The notes under the pieces: generated by a model
The model's database searches: none
What the model saw: only the letters and a program-made list of their open reading frames with translations
Told to the model about the DNA's origin: nothing
In this document: one piece after another, positions 12,216 through 24,479 of the stretch
Layout of the letters: each line of letters begins with the position of its first letter
How positions within the stretch are numbered: the stretch's first letter is position 1
Program-made: the position numbers and the translations under genes
Assembly (NCBI GenBank): GCA_026419785.1
Contig: JAODTK010003054.1
Location: 62,001 to 126,000 of the forward strand
Source: Sclerodactyla briareus
Lineage: Eukaryota > Echinodermata > Holothuroidea > Dendrochirotida > Sclerodactylidae
DNA length: 64,000 bases
Direction of reading: 5' to 3'

Positions 12216-12289
12216 AATACAATTGCTAGAGTCAACTTATTTAAACTTAGGTCCATCTGTAGTAACTACAGTACTTCTATATGAAAAAT

Positions 12290-12391
12290 GGAATAGATAT
12301 TTTACCTATATCCGCCCTATGATAAATATATATAATGAAATAGAATAGATATTTCACCTATATCCGCCCTATGATGAATATATATATATAG

Positions 12392-12455
<64 letters not shown>

Positions 12456-12477
12456 TATATATATATAGATAATAATA
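12290..12477. repeat. 52-bp duplication followed by a (TA)n tract
   Basis: The block around TATCCGCCCTATGAT is repeated twice in tandem (12291-12342 and 12343-12390), followed by TA dinucleotides to about 12470. The tract lies directly beyond the 3' end of the Penelope-like element. Confidence 0.85.
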
Positions 12478-12539
12478 AAAAACATGGTAGTATCTCCTTT
12501 ATTCTCACTAGTTCAACTAATCTGAATAGGTTTGGATCA

Positions 12540-13280
12540 ATTTTTTTGAGTTGGCCGCAAGTCGTTTCTTGTGTTTAGGTCGAAGGTTGCTGTGGTTTTC
12601 AGGTTTAGCTCCAGAAATTTCCTTTTGCCTTGCGAGATTTGTCGGACCAGCACCGTTCTGTTCAATGGCAATCACTATCAGGTCTCCACCCGATTGTCCG
12701 CGATATTGAAATGTTTTGCCACTGTTTTGAGCCAGTTTTTCTGTTCCAATGGCCGATCGGTGTTGAGTCATTCTCATTCTCAGCGTGTTTTTGGTTTCCG
12801 GGTTTTGTATTCCGCTGGTGTTACAGTAAATTCGGTAGATCATGTTTTCAGAGAGACAGTCATTCACTCTCAATGGTCTATCTGATGTTGTAGACCCTTG
12901 ATGTCTGGAACTTTTGAAGGAAATTGTGGGGTCAACCATTTCACAGGTTTTGCAGTTTTTGGAGCCAGGGCGACTGCCGGTATTGTTGCTCACTTGCTCG
13001 CGATTTCTCACGAACTTGACCGAGACTACAATGTCACGACGGTTTCTGGTCGGGTATATGCAATGACAGGGGGTCAGAAAACATGGAATTGAGGTGTCCA
13101 TGACGGTGGAGAATGGCACATGCTGCGAACGAAGCTGGCCAGAGGGGGGGGGGGGGGTGGTCGAGGTGGTATTCACATACTAGAGGTACTCTTTGAGGGC
13201 GAGGTCATGCGTTTGTACCAAGTGCCATTCCGTGGAGTTTCTCCGCCTCTTGTATAGCTTTTCCGATGGTACCGCGGAAG
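12540..13280 (-). pseudogene. Penelope-like element 3' part: linker and GIY-YIG endonuclease remnant
   Basis: A frame from 13176 to 12520 gives 219 codons. The Cys-rich segment NCKTCEMVDPTISFKSS and the IYRIYCN strand correspond to the region before and including the GIY motif. The expected YIGE is replaced by NPE before TKNTLRMRMTQHRSAI, so the catalytic motif is lost. Upstream, pieces such as VPLVCEYH and PPVIAYTRPE in shifted frames match the PLE linker. The minus-strand match fades at about 13280, where the plus-strand CR1/L2-like element begins. Confidence 0.8.
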
Positions 13281-13283
13281 TAC

Positions 13284-14770
13284 ATCCTCTTTCACGGACG
13301 AAGTGTGTGAGACATACATGGAATCGTTCGAACAAGTAAGTGAGAGCGACATACTGAAGATCGTCACATCAGCATCAAACGCATCATGTGAGCTCGACCC
13401 CATACCTACTGCTCACCTGAAGCAGTGCAGATCTGCTGTACTACCCATAATCACCAACATCGTAAACACAGTCTTCACTCTGGACACTTCCCCGTATGTC
13501 TCAAGCAGTCTATCATTGTATCCTCGTATCAAGAAACACAACTTATCGGCGGATGATCTATCCAGCTATCGACCGATCTCAAACTTGCCCTTCCTGGGAA
13601 AAAATAGTTGAGCGTGCTGTTGCCTGACGAGATAAACTGCATCTTAAACACCCACGGCTTACTGCCCGCGAGCCAATCAGCTTACAGATCTGACATTCGT
13701 GGAGTCAACACTTGTGAAGTCAGAACGATGTCCTTCTCAGCGTTAAATCAACGCCACGAAGTCATCCTAGGCCTCTTAGACTTTAGTTCCGCTTTTGACC
13801 TAGCGACCATGCCACACTCCTTCTCAGACTATCTAATGCTACGGTCTTCACCGGCACAGTTCTAAATTGGTTCAAGTCATATCACTGGAAGATCTCATAC
13901 TGTCAAAATCGCAACCGGTTCTTCACGACCCTATATTGACCCAGTGGAATACCCCCAGGATCTGTCCTTGGACCTTAGCATATATTATGTATATGCACCG
14001 ATTGCTGATCTCATTACTGCCCATGGCCTTCTGCTCAATGGATGTATGCTGACGACACTCACTGTACGCCGGCCTTTGAAGCTCTTCCCGTGATGGTTTT
14101 ATTGCTCCCTCAGATCACGACACAAAGACAACTCATCTATATTCGGCACTACGGATTGCCATGTACGATGAAATGGAACACGTCAAAATGTAATGGCTAT
14201 TCAGCAATGAGTGGAATTAGATGTATTGGACAGATACAAGAGTTCCTCACAGAATCTGTACAAAATCGCTGTCCCTCTTTGTTGCAGCAGACCGATTCCT
14301 GCACAGCCGACTTTATGGACTCCCTGATTAACGATATTCAACACCTCAGCGCGTTCAAAATATTGCTGCCAGAATGATCCCTGTCTCGCGCAGAAGAACA
14401 ATCTCTCCAGTATTCCACCACCTTCATTGGCACCCCGTCAAAAAACGGATAATCTTCAAGATTCTCTGCTCACATACAAGCCCTCAACAAAACCGTCTCA
14501 CTACATTTCGTCAATTATAAAGCCCCACAACCCGAACCACCCTTCGGTCCCACCAGCCAGCATCGACTTCATACAGTGTTGGTATCGACACTGTACTATG
14601 GTGACCGAGGGGGGCTTTCCAGGTGGCTCCCCTGTTCTTTGTCACTCGCTCCTACAATCATTCGCTGAAACGCCATCCTTCTCTAACTTTTTTCTTCCGT
14701 CTCCTCTTGTATTAGCGTTGTATATATTAGGATTGTAAAGCCCGATGAGCAAATCATCTCAGCCGGAATG
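13284..14770 (+). mobile_element. CR1/L2-like non-LTR retrotransposon fragment nested in the Penelope-like element
   Basis: Successive frames on the plus strand give canonical non-LTR reverse-transcriptase landmarks. In order these are: LDPIPTAHLKQC (13390s); LSSYRPISNLPFLGK (13560s); LLPASQSAYRSD; LLDFSSAFD (13780s); IPPGSVLGPLAYIMYM across a shift; YADDT (14043); then RVQNIAARMI and LHWHPVKKRIIFKIL (14340-14470). The 3' end has TTGTAAAGC.CGATGAGCA, the TGTAAAGCGC..TGAGC-like tail seen in CR1/L2 elements. The endonuclease domain is missing (5' truncated). Several frameshifts make it non-functional. Confidence 0.85.
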
Positions 14771-15299
14771 CTTGACTGTAGGGGATGTTTCTCGCACAGT
14801 GTGGGGGGCGGGGGGGGGGTAAGCTACTAGGGAGTAGAAGTTCATGTTGTCAGTGGACTTAATGACCAAATCTGTTTTGAGTGTCTCGTTTTCCTTTTCG
14901 ATCACATGGTGTCCAGAAAGGAACACTGTTGCGCGAGGATTTCGCGAGAGAACTTGATTGTGGGGTGGAATAAACGAGGTGAGTTCAGCTTCCCCGTGGG
15001 TTCAGATCAGGAAGATACCGTCTAGGAAACGTAGCCATATCATGACTTGTGGCTTGTTGGGAAAGGAATTTACATTCCAGGCTCCTCATGAAAAGATTGG
15101 CGAGAACGGAACCATTCGGTACCCATTGCAGGTTCATGGAGTTGAAGGTAGTGTTCGGTGCCAAAATTGAAAGTATGGGGGCACAAGAATTACTACTACG
15201 CGGAGCGGCACCAGGGGTGGCGAGTAGCGTACATAACAATGTTTGGTTGTGCAAGCCCCCGATGGACGGAAATGGACTTCAAGGGCGTTTCAGGCGGCG

Positions 15300-16195
15300 G
15301 GCATGACCAAGCTTCAAACATGAGCATTTTAGGATCACAAATTGTAATCGGTGGAAAAGTGGACATTTTGTCGGATTTTCTGTCCTATCGTTGCCCGACT
15401 TTGACATATTAGCCAGAATTTTCAACAAGTACTGCTCCTTACGATGTTTTACAAGTGCGCGGGGAGCGCGCCAAATTTTTTCGTATTTCCAGGGAAAGGC
15501 GGAAGAATCAGAATCCCAGCAAAAATTTAGGACATTTAGCCAGGCTTTAGCTCTACTGCCCAACCACGGCATGATATGAATTCAAGCCATAAAAGAGCAA
15601 AGGAATTCGAGTAGGAGTTCTCTGAGAGATATGTGCTCAATGGAGATAAAAACGCGATGAAATTCCAAGCAGTCTGATAGCCAGGCTACTGCAGTTCAAA
15701 ATTGGGCGTGGTTTGAGAGAGGAAAAAACGGACAAGAGGCTCAGTAAAGGGTTTGGTAATTCAAAAGAGGTTGATTGTTGTTTTCAAGGTTAATGAGATG
15801 GTGTTGTATATTTTCAACTCACAGATATGTACAAGCTAGGGGGCCAATGAGGCAGACATTTCCCATAGGAGCTTGCGGAGATGTCGGTTTCCCTCCGGAG
15901 ACGGTAGAGAGCAACGGGCCGAATTCCACACTAGTTACCACGCGCGAGCACGAACTTTGACACATTTAGTGCATTCGAGGCAAATTGGGCATAGTTACTG
16001 CCTTCTTGTCATAGAAATCAACAACGTAGCCAGGTCTTATCAAACTGGTAGTCGAATATGACAAACGAATATTTTTTCGAAAATCACAAATCTCATTGGG
16101 GGAACACGGGGGGCACAAGGTTCCGAGGGGGAGCACGTGCCCCCGCTCCCCCGCCCCATTGACGGGGGAAAACGCCACTGCGGCTGGGTCAAGCA
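15300..16195. mobile_element. Second insertion within the Penelope-like element, unclassified
   Basis: It interrupts the Penelope-like reverse transcriptase between the TLDV..YTN motif (about 16205) and the VLANLFM motif (about 15110), where the family has only about 450 bp. The right boundary carries AACGCCACTG, the complement of a CAGTGGCG hAT-like terminus, next to a G/C-rich block around 16105-16175. The left boundary is approximate. No coding domain recognised. Confidence 0.5.
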
Positions 16196-16699
16196 GCAAT
16201 TCCTTTCAATGAGGAAGTTGGTGTATCACGGACGACCCACGTCTAGAGTGGTTAGGAAACGTGTCAGGGGAGGATCACCCCACTAGTGTTCCGTATTTCA
16301 TGATAACATCGGTGGGTCCTTGACATACGGAGGGAGGTTCTGAACATGTGGCTGAATTAGAGGTTCACATAGTTCGAAATTTCCAGTGGCTGTGACATTT
16401 CCGGAGAATTGGTCTCCTGGGATTCCTTCCTTGGGAATTTTGGGTAGGAAGTAGAAGCGGCCAGGCACAGGTTATGGCTGTAGAATATTTGGACCAATGG
16501 TAAAGTGGGCTTCTGTTTGGTAGAATCCAGCGCCCAGGCCCAACGGATGATCCTTCGTGTGCAGGTTTGATCGCTATTATCGTCGCGATGACGAGCAGGC
16601 CAATGGTTGCCTCACGGTTTGTCGAGGTTCTCACGAAATTCACTGCTTGAAGCACAAGTCATGCAGATGCCAATGAGTAGTCTCCCATCACCAGGCACT

Positions 16700-18180
16700 C
16701 CGCCAAAGTAAACACCCTCTAACCTGAGAAAGTTAAAGGAGCTTGCTAGAGCCCATGATCAGTGACACCCCAGTCACCTCTGTGCGAATCAGGATTTGTC
16801 GCACAGTCGGAGTAGGCCTATTCACAAGGCTCGACGGTTATGTTTAGCGTGACGTGGGACAGCTATGCATCCCAATCATCATCAGACGAAACGGTGGAGG
16901 GTTTTCTGACCCCCGCCCATTCTGCACACTTAAGGGACCCCGCTTCCCGTTACTGCGGAGGGAAAGAGGGGGGTAATACGTCTGAGCACTACATTTAAAC
17001 CGATTATAGGCGACTCGATAACACAACTAAGCCACCAACTTGTGCCATAACTTTTGTGCATTCGATTGTTTATTTAGTGTACCATAAAATGCAGCTTAGG
17101 GCTAGAAGTAGTGTCTTTAAAGTTACCATTTGCAGTTCTGTGCGGATTATGGGTGGTAGCGTACCAAAGGTCGCAGACGTATTACGATTGGGGGGTAATG
17201 GCTGGTACACTCGCCGAGCCGCTAGCTCCAAAGGGGCTAGTATATCTAGCAGTCACCCCAAACGACAGAGAACTGATAGACAGGAATTGGAAACAGTTTT
17301 AGGGAGAAAGGAGAATAAACTACATCAGAGGAAGGTAAGTACCAAGTAGGGTAGCTCAGTAGTACTCATGTGTAAACAATGGTGATTGAAGGGTGAAGGT
17401 CTCGAGGTGCTCGACGTTATCAGATCTTGGTGATTGTTCTGTCAATGATGTAGGCCTAAAATTAAAGTGTCGTGTGTGGTTGGGGTGGGGGAAATTTTTG
17501 TTTCACAGATGTGTGTTTGAGAACAATTAGAGAGCAGTTTTAAAGTGAGCATGGAAAACTTGCACTAGCAAAATATGTTTACGAAAGCCCGCCGGATGAC
17601 AAACACTATCATGCTTGCCTCCTGATCGTGGTTAAGAGAGTATCAAAGGTGGGGAATCAGTGAGCCTAGACCTTGAACCTGAAAGCCAACAGATACTAAC
17701 CCGCAAATGCTGATGTGGGCCTATCGTCAAACATTGCTTATGCCCATCTACCTACTGTGCCGTATGTAGGACTACGGGCACTCGAATAGTATAGGCTGAC
17801 TGTCATGTACCGGGCCCTCTACCGTTACATCCTGTTAATCAATGCCCGCCATATCAGAAAGGTGTCTTCACCGACCTCCGGTCCCAACCCACGAGCGCCT
17901 GAGCAGTTGGTTACCCGAAAGGACAGCCACATCAAGTGACGCTCAGTGGCGGGTGACGTGGTGAAGTGTGCGCACAGAGCTATCTGATCGACTCTTCCAG
18001 TCCAGATTCATCTCTTAAAAAGCAGAGGGGTCCTTGTTCACGCCTGTTAACGGCTTTGGTTAACTAGAACGTACGAACGATATTACAACCTAAATTAATT
18101 ACACTCGAACACGCTTGCAACTGACAACCTATTCTAGCATTTTTTTTTAGCTATAATGTCTCTCTTTCTGTTCTATATCG
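16700..18180. other. Stretch without a recognised gene
   Basis: A plus-strand open frame at 17056-17340 ends at a good donor-like AAG|GTAAGTAC, but its protein resembles nothing I know and two overlapping frames are similarly open. The remainder has stops in all frames. Confidence 0.35.
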
Positions 18181-18187
18181 CCGTCCA

Positions 18188-18239
18188 TGCATACATATAT
18201 ATATATATATAGATATATATATATATATATATATAATAT

Positions 18240-18273
<34 letters not shown>

Positions 18274-18356
18274 ATATATATATATATATATTATATATAT
18301 ATATATATTATATATAATATATATATAATATATATATAGATATATATATATATATT
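18188..18356. repeat. (TA)n microsatellite with interruptions
   Basis: About 170 bp of TA dinucleotides broken by occasional GA, TT or AA steps. Confidence 0.95.
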
Positions 18357-18555
18357 AGTTAAATATTATGTGGGTACAAAACCCTCTACAGAAGTACATT
18401 TATTCATCATATACGCTAATTAGAATCAGAATTAGAATAAGCCATGCACTCTCAGATCTCCACACGAATTAATCAGAGGTCACCAAAGGTCCTATCACTG
18501 AACATTGATGTAATAAAGTTGAAGCGCAGTACCTGCAGTGCGTAGGCCACACAGT

Positions 18556-18652
18556 AATGTATGTATGTATGTATGTATGTATGTATGTATGTATGTATGT
18601 ATGTATGTATGTATGTATGTATGTATGATGTATGTATGTATGTATGTATGTA
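18556..18652. repeat. (ATGT)n microsatellite
   Basis: About 24 ATGT units with a single one-base interruption near 18628. The YIHTYIHT-type open frame on the minus strand is a product of the repeat. Confidence 0.95.
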
Positions 18653-19194
18653 TAAGGGAGGGTTAACCCCCGTGGTAACGCCACTGTTAGTGTAGTGGCT
18701 CGTTATCGGCCTTGTCTCAGATATTTTGGCGAATATTAGACGGATCTTGCCTTCTACGTCTACGATGCCTTTTTATTTATGCGTACAATGCAGGCCTACA
18801 AACAATCTCTTTTTACTAAAAGAAATATTATAGCATCGTTCAGTGTGCACTGTTGTTTATATGCAAAGGACATCGATATCAAATGCTTCTGACATAAATG
18901 GCAAATATAGATTCAGGCGGAAATATAGTGGATGTGAATGGAGTGTTTCGGATTTTTTTTTTATAAAACCCCAAACCGCGCTAATAATGCGGCAGTCAGT
19001 GTTTTGGGGGTTGTGTTTATCACGCACATTATGAATACCCCCTCGCCGACAAGAAGTGTTCCGCACGCCTATACGCCTAAACTGTACAGATGAATAGTTA
19101 AAACCTAAAACGGTAAAAAAAAAAAACTTGTCATCACGATGTCTAATGAGGGCAAGTATCTATTGAGTTCATTTTAGGTATTGGTTGCACATAT

Positions 19195-19500
19195 CTGAGG
19201 ATGAACCCTATGGTTTTTGGTGTCATGTCAAGGTCATTGAAGTGAAGGTCAACATAGGGAAATCCTTCCATATATTGGCGACGAGACATTTCGGAGCGAC
19301 GCTGTGATTGAAAGTATTGTTCGTCTGTGCAACTAAATCTGGTGACCTACTTCGACTCCTTTGACCTTTTGGCCTCATTTGACCTAATGACCTTGTGACC
19401 TTCTTTGGGTCATTCTTCGTAACGACCAGACTCGTCTGTGGCAACAAGCCAATAAGTAAATTACACTGACGTACTGAAACACTTCTATCGCACACTATCT
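19195..19500. repeat. TGACCT/AGGTCA-rich dispersed repeat
   Basis: Contains a run of direct TGACCT half-sites on the plus strand (TTTGACCTTTTGG, TTTGACCTAATGACCTT, GTGACCTTC) and opposite-orientation TGAAGGTCAA upstream. It is similar in style to the 11483-12010 repeat, including GGATGAACCCTAT.GTTT. No coding capacity. Confidence 0.5.
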
Positions 19501-22300
19501 CCAGTTATGTCCTCTGTAAAGGTTGAAACAGTTTTGGAATCACTTGATAAAGTCATGTCGACATTGACATCTCGGCACTGATGAAACATCTCAGAGAATG
19601 AAGTCATAACGGGAAGTTTTGTTCGTCTGTGTGGCTACCACTGGACCTAACTTTTCATGTACCCACTGAATATTGGCTTAGTATTGGGCCTTGACAATCA
19701 TTAATCATCATTGCCTATATTGTTTCCAATCCTGAAGCGAACCAAGCTTTTGAAAAATACATATAATATCAAACGTGTACTGTGATTGCTCATTACAGCA
19801 TAAGCAGATAGAAACCCCTGCCATTTCGGGAAAGTAGGTATATATGCACAATGTTTTATTGGCATGTCGTTAATGACTACGGAAGGGATGTGTTACTTGA
19901 AACTCAACTTGACACAATCCGGACGTGTTGACTTGCCTGCTTAGAATAATTCGGATTTTAGGTGATCTTAAAAGTCTCCTTTTGTTACAGAAGTTGGTTA
20001 TTTGGCAAGGAATCACAATGCAAAGTTGTGTTCTTGTTTCTACTCAGATCGAAGGACGTCTCTCCGATTCAAGAAAACCATTTTGATTAAACGATCTAAT
20101 CAAAATGTCTGTGAGTATATCTGCTTTGTCATGGCTCACTGGCCCCATAAAGAATTGTTTTGGGGGCCTTTCCCCTCTCGGAGTGTTTGGTCGTAGTTTT
20201 TCTAGAAATTTTGTCCGAATAGTCGGCAGATTTAAAAATCCCTCATTTTTCTTTATATACTCATTTTCTCTACAGGATAGGAGGACGCCGGTGAACATCC
20301 TGACCTCCTTCACATCCATCACATCACTGACACAGTGTCATAACAGACGGTTAGTTAGTAATTGTGGGCGGGTGGGTGAACAGTGGGTGAATCAGTACTC
20401 AAAGCGACCACAGTAAATGTGATCAGCCAATATAGAAAATGGAACCCCCACTCCCCCCAAGAATAGCATTGCTTTCCTCATCTCCTGTTCTTTTCCCCCG
20501 CTCGTTGGATATTCCGACTGAACATAGAGTTGCCTATACTTACCATTGACCAGCAAGTATTGTACCTCGATAGCTTTTCCCCTACCCACCAAAACATGTT
20601 GAAATAAATAATGTCCTTTTGCCTATTTTTTTTTTTCAAATACGTCATATTTTTCTTCACCTCCTGTTTCCATCTCGATGTTTCTATATGAGTATATTAC
20701 ACCAACTCTCTGATATGCCATGGACATAGAGGGCAGTAACGATATAGCCTGCCTCATACTGTAAGGAAATCGCTGACCGCAAGGCCTGCGACAGCTTAAA
20801 CCCTACCTCACACTACGGGTGCAACGCTCGCAACGCTTACGGTCTCCGCTTGCGGTGCCGCATGAGACGGTGACGGCGATGTATTACCGTAAGGTGTGAG
20901 GCGATGACCGCAACACCGTATTTACTACGATCGGCCAGACTGGCCGCAAGCGTTACGGCGAATTTCGAACGAGTTCAATATTTTTCTCGAAATTCCGCAA
21001 GGCCCACGTAGTTTTGTGATGGCAAATAAATCAAAAGCATGGGCAGATTGGAAGGGCGAAATAGCTCGACTAAAAGTAGTATCCTTTTGCTACTGGTCCA
21101 ACTTCCTTCAATAACTCTGTCTCTGTCTCTCATATGAACAGCTCTTTGAAAAGAAAAATATCCCCGTGTGTCTTCTGCTGTGAATTCCCTCCAGTGCGCG
21201 TCCAAAACAATACGGTCACAATACGGTCTGGGAAATCGACGCAGTGATTTCGCAAGGAGTCGCAAGGAGCTTACCTGATAATTTCTCTCTCACTCTCTCT
21301 TGGAAGGCGATGATGCAAACCCACGTAAACTTCCATTAGAGATGGAATCACTGTATCTTGTTTCTTCTTGGAGGTCCACTTCGTTAGCTTCAAATTAGTT
21401 TGCTTCCAAGGATTTCGTGGATCTGTTTTTGCAATGGCCGTGTGGACACTGGATAGGACTATTCTGCGAACTCTTCATAGAAGGAGCGGAGTTGGTATTG
21501 CTCTGCATAAAGATGACAACCGTCGCTGATGTTCGTGTTAATCATAATATATATATTGATAATAAACAACCAAAAACGAACATGTGACCTCATTTATTTT
21601 GAATCTCTTCCAGTATTCAACGTCAGGTAATTCTCGCTTCATGGAGGTCTTCAGAAAGATCGTGGTGACGTGAGTAGTTTTGTGATGTAGTTGTTATTAC
21701 GAAGGCGAAGCAGAAAGCACACTTACCATTCACCAATTTTGATATGACCCAATGTTGTAGCCACAGTAGGCAGGGAAATCCCCAGACCCAATGGGAAAAC
21801 ATATTTAGGAATGTACTCAGTGGATATTTGGCTGCTGTTCGTGCAACATTTTGGTCTACATTTGCTGCAATTTTCACCAATTGAGAACCCCTCTCGACAC
21901 ACATTCCTTTTGAAAAATGAGAAGGCATCGCCTGGTAGAAACTGGGGAAAACGGTGGTGACTACCGATGAGATTTGTTTCATTCATTTGCAATACCGGGA
22001 TGGATTCATCAGTGAAATTACGATGTTTTACAAGAAGGCCATTCAAACACGAAATAAAAACACGTCGTACGGAACACGTGAGCGTATATATAAAACAGAG
22101 AGGCATGCATGTAATGATCTAATGCGTTCCTTCCTGAGGATTGATTAGCTTTCCAGAATTGGGGTATAAAATAATGTTTTGTTAGCTTGAAAGATCATTC
22201 CACTCAACGGATGAAAGAGAGAGATAGTGAGAGATCTCGGAATGACTACACCTCCGAAGTTGCCGCTCTCGTACGGTAATTGTGAGAACTATTATACATT
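19500..22300. other. Stretch without a recognised gene; possible small inverted-repeat element at 20806-20905
   Basis: CCTCACACTACGG (about 20812) is nearly complementary to CCGTAAGGTGTGAGG (about 20888), a possible short hairpin or MITE end rich in CGCAA/TTGCG words. Open frames at 20044-20416 and 21623-22106 show no known domain. Frames overlap on both strands without conservation cues. Confidence 0.35.
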
Positions 22301-22309
22301 CTTAAAGAG

Positions 22310-23165
22310 GTCACATTATCAAGCGCCTTGCCAGAAATAGCTCTATAAACCATTTTACACTGACTAGCCTCCATCTGTTCTCAAATGGAGTCCAACTTGA
22401 TTCAGTGAGGACACAATCCGTGGAAGTTTTTTTTGTATTAACTCCTAGGACCAATCTGGCCATCTTATGTGGACGCACCAGATCATCTCCAACAGTTTCA
22501 GCACACGGATCAGGCAATGCTACAAGTAATCAATTGTGAAAAAACCTAAGCATAATTGCGAAGCTTAATGCTGTCCAATGGAAGAAACCGTTTCAATTTG
22601 CTCAGCAAGGCCAATCTAGATCCTATTTTCTCACTAACAAAACTATTACTCTTCTCTTTCAAAACAGGATCCAAGTAACTCCTAGGTATTTATAGGCGTC
22701 AACCTGTGCCGGAACGTGATCTTTAAATTTAACTAAAAAGGTATCAAAGATCATAACTTGTGCTTAAGCCTGGGGTTTAGAACCAGAATATTGCCTTCCA
22801 CCCAGTTATTAATACTACTCAGATCTATGTTAAAGTAGCTCCAAGATCGTCAGCTGACCTGAAAACAGTGAACAATTACTGTATAATCGGTGTACATCAT
22901 AACTTGGCTTAAACAAGTAACACTAGGAAGGTCATTAACCATAAAAATAAACAGAGGAAGTCCAAGTATAGACCCTTGAGGAACACCAGAAACAACAGTT
23001 CTCCATGAAGAAGATTTTGATCCTATTTACATTTTCTGCTGCTTTTGGTGTGAGTAGTTTCGAGACCAATCAAGTTCAACCCAAATTTTTGTAGCAATCG
23101 TCCGTGGTCGACTGAGTCAAATACCTCACTGAAATCCAGAAAGACAAATCGTTCCAGTGCAATTC
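22310..23165 (-). mobile_element. Non-LTR retrotransposon fragment (reverse transcriptase), minus strand
   Basis: Read on the minus strand from 23165. FLDFSEVFDSVDHGRLLQK is the non-LTR RT motif DFSKAFDSVDH. A FLKGLYLDFLCLFLWLM stretch corresponds to the decayed G.PQGSILG..LF..MVND block. INNWVEGN follows, then VDAYKYLGV at about 22710, the YLGV motif after the palm. The C-terminal WTPFENRWRLVSVK (about 22380) fits the WTPL..RR.LASL region. Frameshifts and stops throughout. The 5' part and endonuclease are missing. Confidence 0.75.
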
Positions 23166-23169
23166 GATA

Positions 23170-24479
23170 TCGATACGGTATATCTAAAAGTAGTAAGTAC
23201 TATCGATGTTACCATGCCGCAAAAACATAAGGGTTCAAAACTTGTTTTATTATGGCAAGAGACGGATGACGGTTTGGCCTTTCAGGTACCGTACCTCGCG
23301 CGTCCTGAGGATTATCGCTATCCCAGAAGTATCCCTTGCTCCGATACTGTTATATAATTCTTGGTAAGTAAATTGGTACGTACTGCCAGAACCACATCCC
23401 AGCTATATCAGTGAATCTTCGTGAAAATTGTGAAATTTGCTGGGGGGTTCAAAAATTGATTATCTTATGGCTCGAGAGAAATATATTCAAGATCAAGGAA
23501 ATATTCCAAGTGAGGGTTTTTTTAAAGTTCTCAACACTTCAATTTATTGTGCAGGATATGGAAGTGGACGATGGGAGCTTCAAGACATTTTGAACGTCAA
23601 CATGAGGAAAAGGGTATTAATACGTAGGCATTGCTTCTGTCTCAATTTTCACCTCAGCAAGTTGGCATCAGTTATGGAGCCGCATTTTTTGAGCATATGA
23701 AATAGGCAATCATATCTTCTTTGGGCGCCGCAGTACTAACGATTGGCTGCCACTTGAACGAATTTTCTCGTCATCTTATTCGAGCAGCTTGTCTGAGCTG
23801 GACGTTTGTTACACGAGGCTCAAACCTGGCCATTTCCGATGTTGTCATCCCACTGCTATTTTTGACGTCGAGTCTCGGAAAATGGGCAATAGTATGTAGT
23901 AATTATCATAAGCACATTTCTCAAGTAACGGGTCGCTATAAGTGGCGTATGTTTGAACACATTCGTCTAAATTTCCAAAATACTACTACCGTTTTCAATG
24001 CAACTCTACTGAGGTCAACAACATTCTTCGCAGAGGTTTCTTGCATAAAAGGTAAGAACCAATTCGTTCAGTGGGGGATTTAGATTCTTGTTAAGAGATG
24101 CTTTGCTGGAAGATACAAAGCCTATAGATGTGAATATTTTATCATCATAGTTGAGGTATTACCCACTAAAATCAAATTCCGATAATACATTCCATGGGAG
24201 CCAGATTACGTACTTCCGAATTTGACGGATAAGTGTGGATTCTTTTTCGTGCAGAACTCAGGGCGATCATTTTCTCGAAATGTAAGAGCATGATAGCTCT
24301 CGGTGACGTATCTTTACAAACCCGGTGGATTCTGTATCCTCTGATCAGATAAGCCCTACCAATGAGCTGTGTTATTTACAGTAAAACACTGCACGACACT
24401 ATTAGCAATTACGCAACAATATCTGTGTACGACTATGACACGACAGCCAGTATAGGAGTGGCGGTATAGACCGCATTAG
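23170..24479. other. Stretch without a recognised gene
   Basis: Plus-strand open frames of 60-120 codons (23411-24083) have no known domain and no consistent set of splice sites. I cannot assign a function and consider them probable chance frames. Confidence 0.35.

Larger units (their letters stand above)
12517..16700 (-). mobile_element. Penelope-like retroelement, decayed and split by two insertions
   Basis: Read right to left on the minus strand. At 16205-16660 are remnants of the reverse-transcriptase N-terminal region: a FYFLPKIPKEG segment (family: RFYLLPKIHK.G), then LPPYVKDPP, then TTLDVGRPYTNF (family: TLDVSSLYTNI). At 14830-15290 are the catalytic-core remnants VLANLFM and LKTDLVIKSTDN (family: TDLY.KPTD). 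At 12540-13280 comes the linker and the C-terminal GIY-YIG-type endonuclease, open for 219 codons, with KNCKTCEMVD, CLSENMIYRIYC and ETKNTLRMRMTQHRSAI. Frames change repeatedly and stops are present, so it is dead. Combined element sequence is about 1.8 kb of a typical 2.5-kb coding region; the two interruptions are listed separately. Confidence 0.85.

Noticed and set aside
17056-17349. 97-codon plus-strand frame ending at an AAG|GTAAGTAC donor-like site
   Set aside because: Two overlapping frames are equally open, no domain is recognised, and no partner exon in phase was found.
18469-18684. Open frames rich in YIHT or MYVC (also at 33113-33447, 47460-47697 and 47991-48387)
   Set aside because: They are translations of ATGT/ATAC microsatellites.
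21623-22106. Two overlapping minus-strand frames of 119 and 127 codons considered as a Harbinger-type transposase exon
   Set aside because: No DDE motif or helix-turn-helix signature could be found, and neither frame was preferred.
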